Positions 63,101 to 64,000 of a DNA stretch of 64,000 nt are shown one piece after another. Origin of the DNA: Climacium dendroides (taxonomy: Eukaryota; Streptophyta; Bryopsida; Hypnales; Climaciaceae); contig CATNNA010000005.1 in assembly GCA_950106755.1 (NCBI GenBank), positions 1,054,001-1,118,000 on the forward strand, written 5' to 3'. The notes beneath the pieces were generated by a model. It was given only the letters and a program-made list of their open reading frames with translations, was not told the DNA's origin and did not search any database. Position 1 is the first letter of the stretch; the number at the start of each line of letters is the position of its first letter. Made by a program: the position numbers and the translations under genes.

Positions 63101-64000
63101 ATTGGTTTGGATTTTATTAAATACAGCATGATTTCTAGAGTATTTGTTTTGAAATCCATTTCAAATGTCAAAGACAGTGTAGGAAAGCAATAGGCTGGTT
63201 TGTCTTAAAGTTAAGTTTTTCCATGAATCCTAATTATTTTGAACAATTGCAACTTGTGTGTTATGTTTTTGGACATGCTTGCACGTCAAACCGATATAAT
63301 TTATTGGTTTGGGTTTTATTAAATACAGCATGATTTCTAGAGTATTTGTTTTGAAATCCATTTCAAATGAAGAAGACAGTGTAGGAAAGCAATAGGCTGG
63401 TTTGTCTTAAAATTAAGTTTTTCCATGAATCCTAATTATTTTGAACAATTGCAACTTGTGTGTTACGTTTCTGGACATGCTTGCACGTCAAACCGATATA
63501 GTTTATTGGTTTGGGTTTTATTAAATACAGCATGATTTCTAGAGTATTTGTTTTGAAATCCATTTCAAGTGAAGAAGACAGTGTACGAAAGCAATAGGCT
63601 GCGTTGTCTTAAAGTTAAGTTTTTCCATGAATCCTAATTATTTTGAACAATTGCAACTTGTGTGTTATGTTTTTGGACATGCTTGCACGTCAAACCGATA
63701 TAATTTATTGGTTTGGATTTTATTAAATACAGCATGATTTCTAGAGTATTTGTTTTGAAATCCATTTCAAATTTCAAAGACAGTGTATGAAAACAATAGG
63801 CTGGTTTGTCTTAAAATTAAGTTTTTCCATGAATCCTAATTATTTTGAACAATTGCAACTTGTGTGTTACGTTTTTGGACATGCTTGCACGTCAAACCGA
63901 TATAGTTTATTGGTTTGGGTTTTATTAAATACAGCATGATTTCTAGAGTATTTGTTTTGAAATCCATTTCAAATGAAGAAGACAGTGTAGGAAAGCAATA
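60196..64000. repeat. HOR unit of 20 monomers, copy 3 (runs off the window)
   Basis: Copies 299-316 plus a partial 317. The marks return 2019 bases after copy 2 (caacttttg at 60220, gctttggg at 60680, gcaagtcaa at 61060). The aatttcaaag mark at 63770 lies 30 monomers minus one base after that at 57711. Single-site differences from copy 1 include gggttttatt for gggtttcatt in copy 302, tttttgg for tttctgg in copy 305 and atatagc in copy 307 (inside the invariant core). The partial copy 317 (aaatgaag, gtagg) does not match copy 287 (aaacgaag, gtacg), so the unit changes just before the window ends. Confidence 0.8.
63832..64000. repeat. Partial monomer at the right window edge
   Basis: The last copy is cut by the window after 169 bases, within the aaagcaata motif (monomer position about 169). 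It starts one base earlier than the original 202-base register predicts, because of the short copy at 59995. No end-of-array sequence is visible. Confidence 0.97.

Larger units (their letters stand above)
1..64000. repeat. 202-bp satellite DNA array filling the window
   Basis: One satellite repeat runs head to tail from the first base to the last, with no interruption by unique sequence or mobile elements. The start of the monomer (aatcctaatt) recurs every 202 bases; I checked the register at 203, 405, 607, 809, 1011, 16161, 32321, 48481 and 59995. One copy is 201 bp, after which the register is one base early (60196, 63832). There are 316 complete copies and a 169-base partial copy. Any two monomers differ at a modest number of positions (13 between the first two), almost all substitutions. 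Blocks of several monomers recur nearly unchanged, so the array has higher-order structure. Such arrays are typical of eukaryotic centromeric, pericentromeric or subtelomeric heterochromatin. Which of these applies cannot be told from this window. Both array ends lie outside it. Confidence 0.99.

Noticed and set aside
1..64000. A CRISPR array, because of the regular repetition.
   Set aside because: The repeat is 202 bp with no unique spacers. Variation is by substitution inside the monomer, not by replaced spacers, and there are no cas genes.
1..64000. Alpha satellite or another named satellite family.
   Set aside because: The monomer is 202 bp rather than about 171 bp, and I do not recognise its sequence as alpha satellite or any other family I know. 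The CENP-B-box-like match alone does not establish kinship.
1..64000. A transposon or retroelement in tandem.
   Set aside because: There are no terminal inverted repeats, target-site duplications, reverse transcriptase or transposase frames, and no break in the monomer register that would mark an insertion.
1..64000. Telomeric or simple-sequence repeats at the array edges.
   Set aside because: The window begins and ends inside satellite monomers; no short-unit telomere-like repeat is present.

Overview
The whole 64,000-base window is one uninterrupted tandem array of a single AT-rich satellite repeat. The monomer is 202 bp (67 G+C of 202 in the first copy, about 33%) and every copy lies head to tail on the same strand. 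Copies start at 1, 203, 405 and so on, in perfect 202-base register up to 59995. The copy at 59995 is 201 bp long, so all later copies are shifted by one base. I count 316 full monomers and a final partial one of 169 bases (63832-64000). The array runs off both ends. I see no protein-coding gene, tRNA, rRNA, transposon, CRISPR array or non-satellite spacer. All six frames are closed by stops in each monomer, and 202 is not a multiple of three.

This looks like eukaryotic centromeric, pericentromeric or other heterochromatic satellite DNA taken from a long-read assembly. I do not recognise the repeat family and cannot name the organism. Frequent C/T and G/A alternation at CpG positions points to a genome that methylates CpG.

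Neighbouring monomers differ at roughly 13 of 202 positions (monomers 1 and 2), but multi-monomer blocks recur almost unchanged. That is a higher-order repeat (HOR) structure, and its period changes along the window. From left to right: 5- then 8-mer units (1-4242); 15-mer units (4647-10706); a second 15-mer family with a 12-mer deletion form (11111-16564); three 14-mer units (17373-25856); a scrambled stretch, then 8/9/9-mer units (25857-32926); one more copy of the same 14-mer (32927-35754); a mixed stretch (35755-38784); a family of 11, 14, 17 and 14 monomers (38785-50096); about 10-mer units (50097-54136); and a 20-mer family with one truncated copy (54137-64000). Here n-mer means n monomers of 202 bp.

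Within the monomer, variation is uneven. Positions about 96-141 and 1-28 are nearly invariant. Positions 39-44, 65-74, 87-92, 142-160 and 174-188 carry most variants. The invariant core holds an 18-bp dyad (125-142). A subset of about 25 monomers, placed once to three times per HOR, carries a minus-strand sequence matching 13 of 17 positions of the mammalian CENP-B box, overlapping that dyad. Positions 62-86 can fold into a hairpin. These are the best candidates for function here. Otherwise the window records unequal crossing-over and homogenisation. All comparisons were made by eye on diagnostic variant sites, not by alignment.
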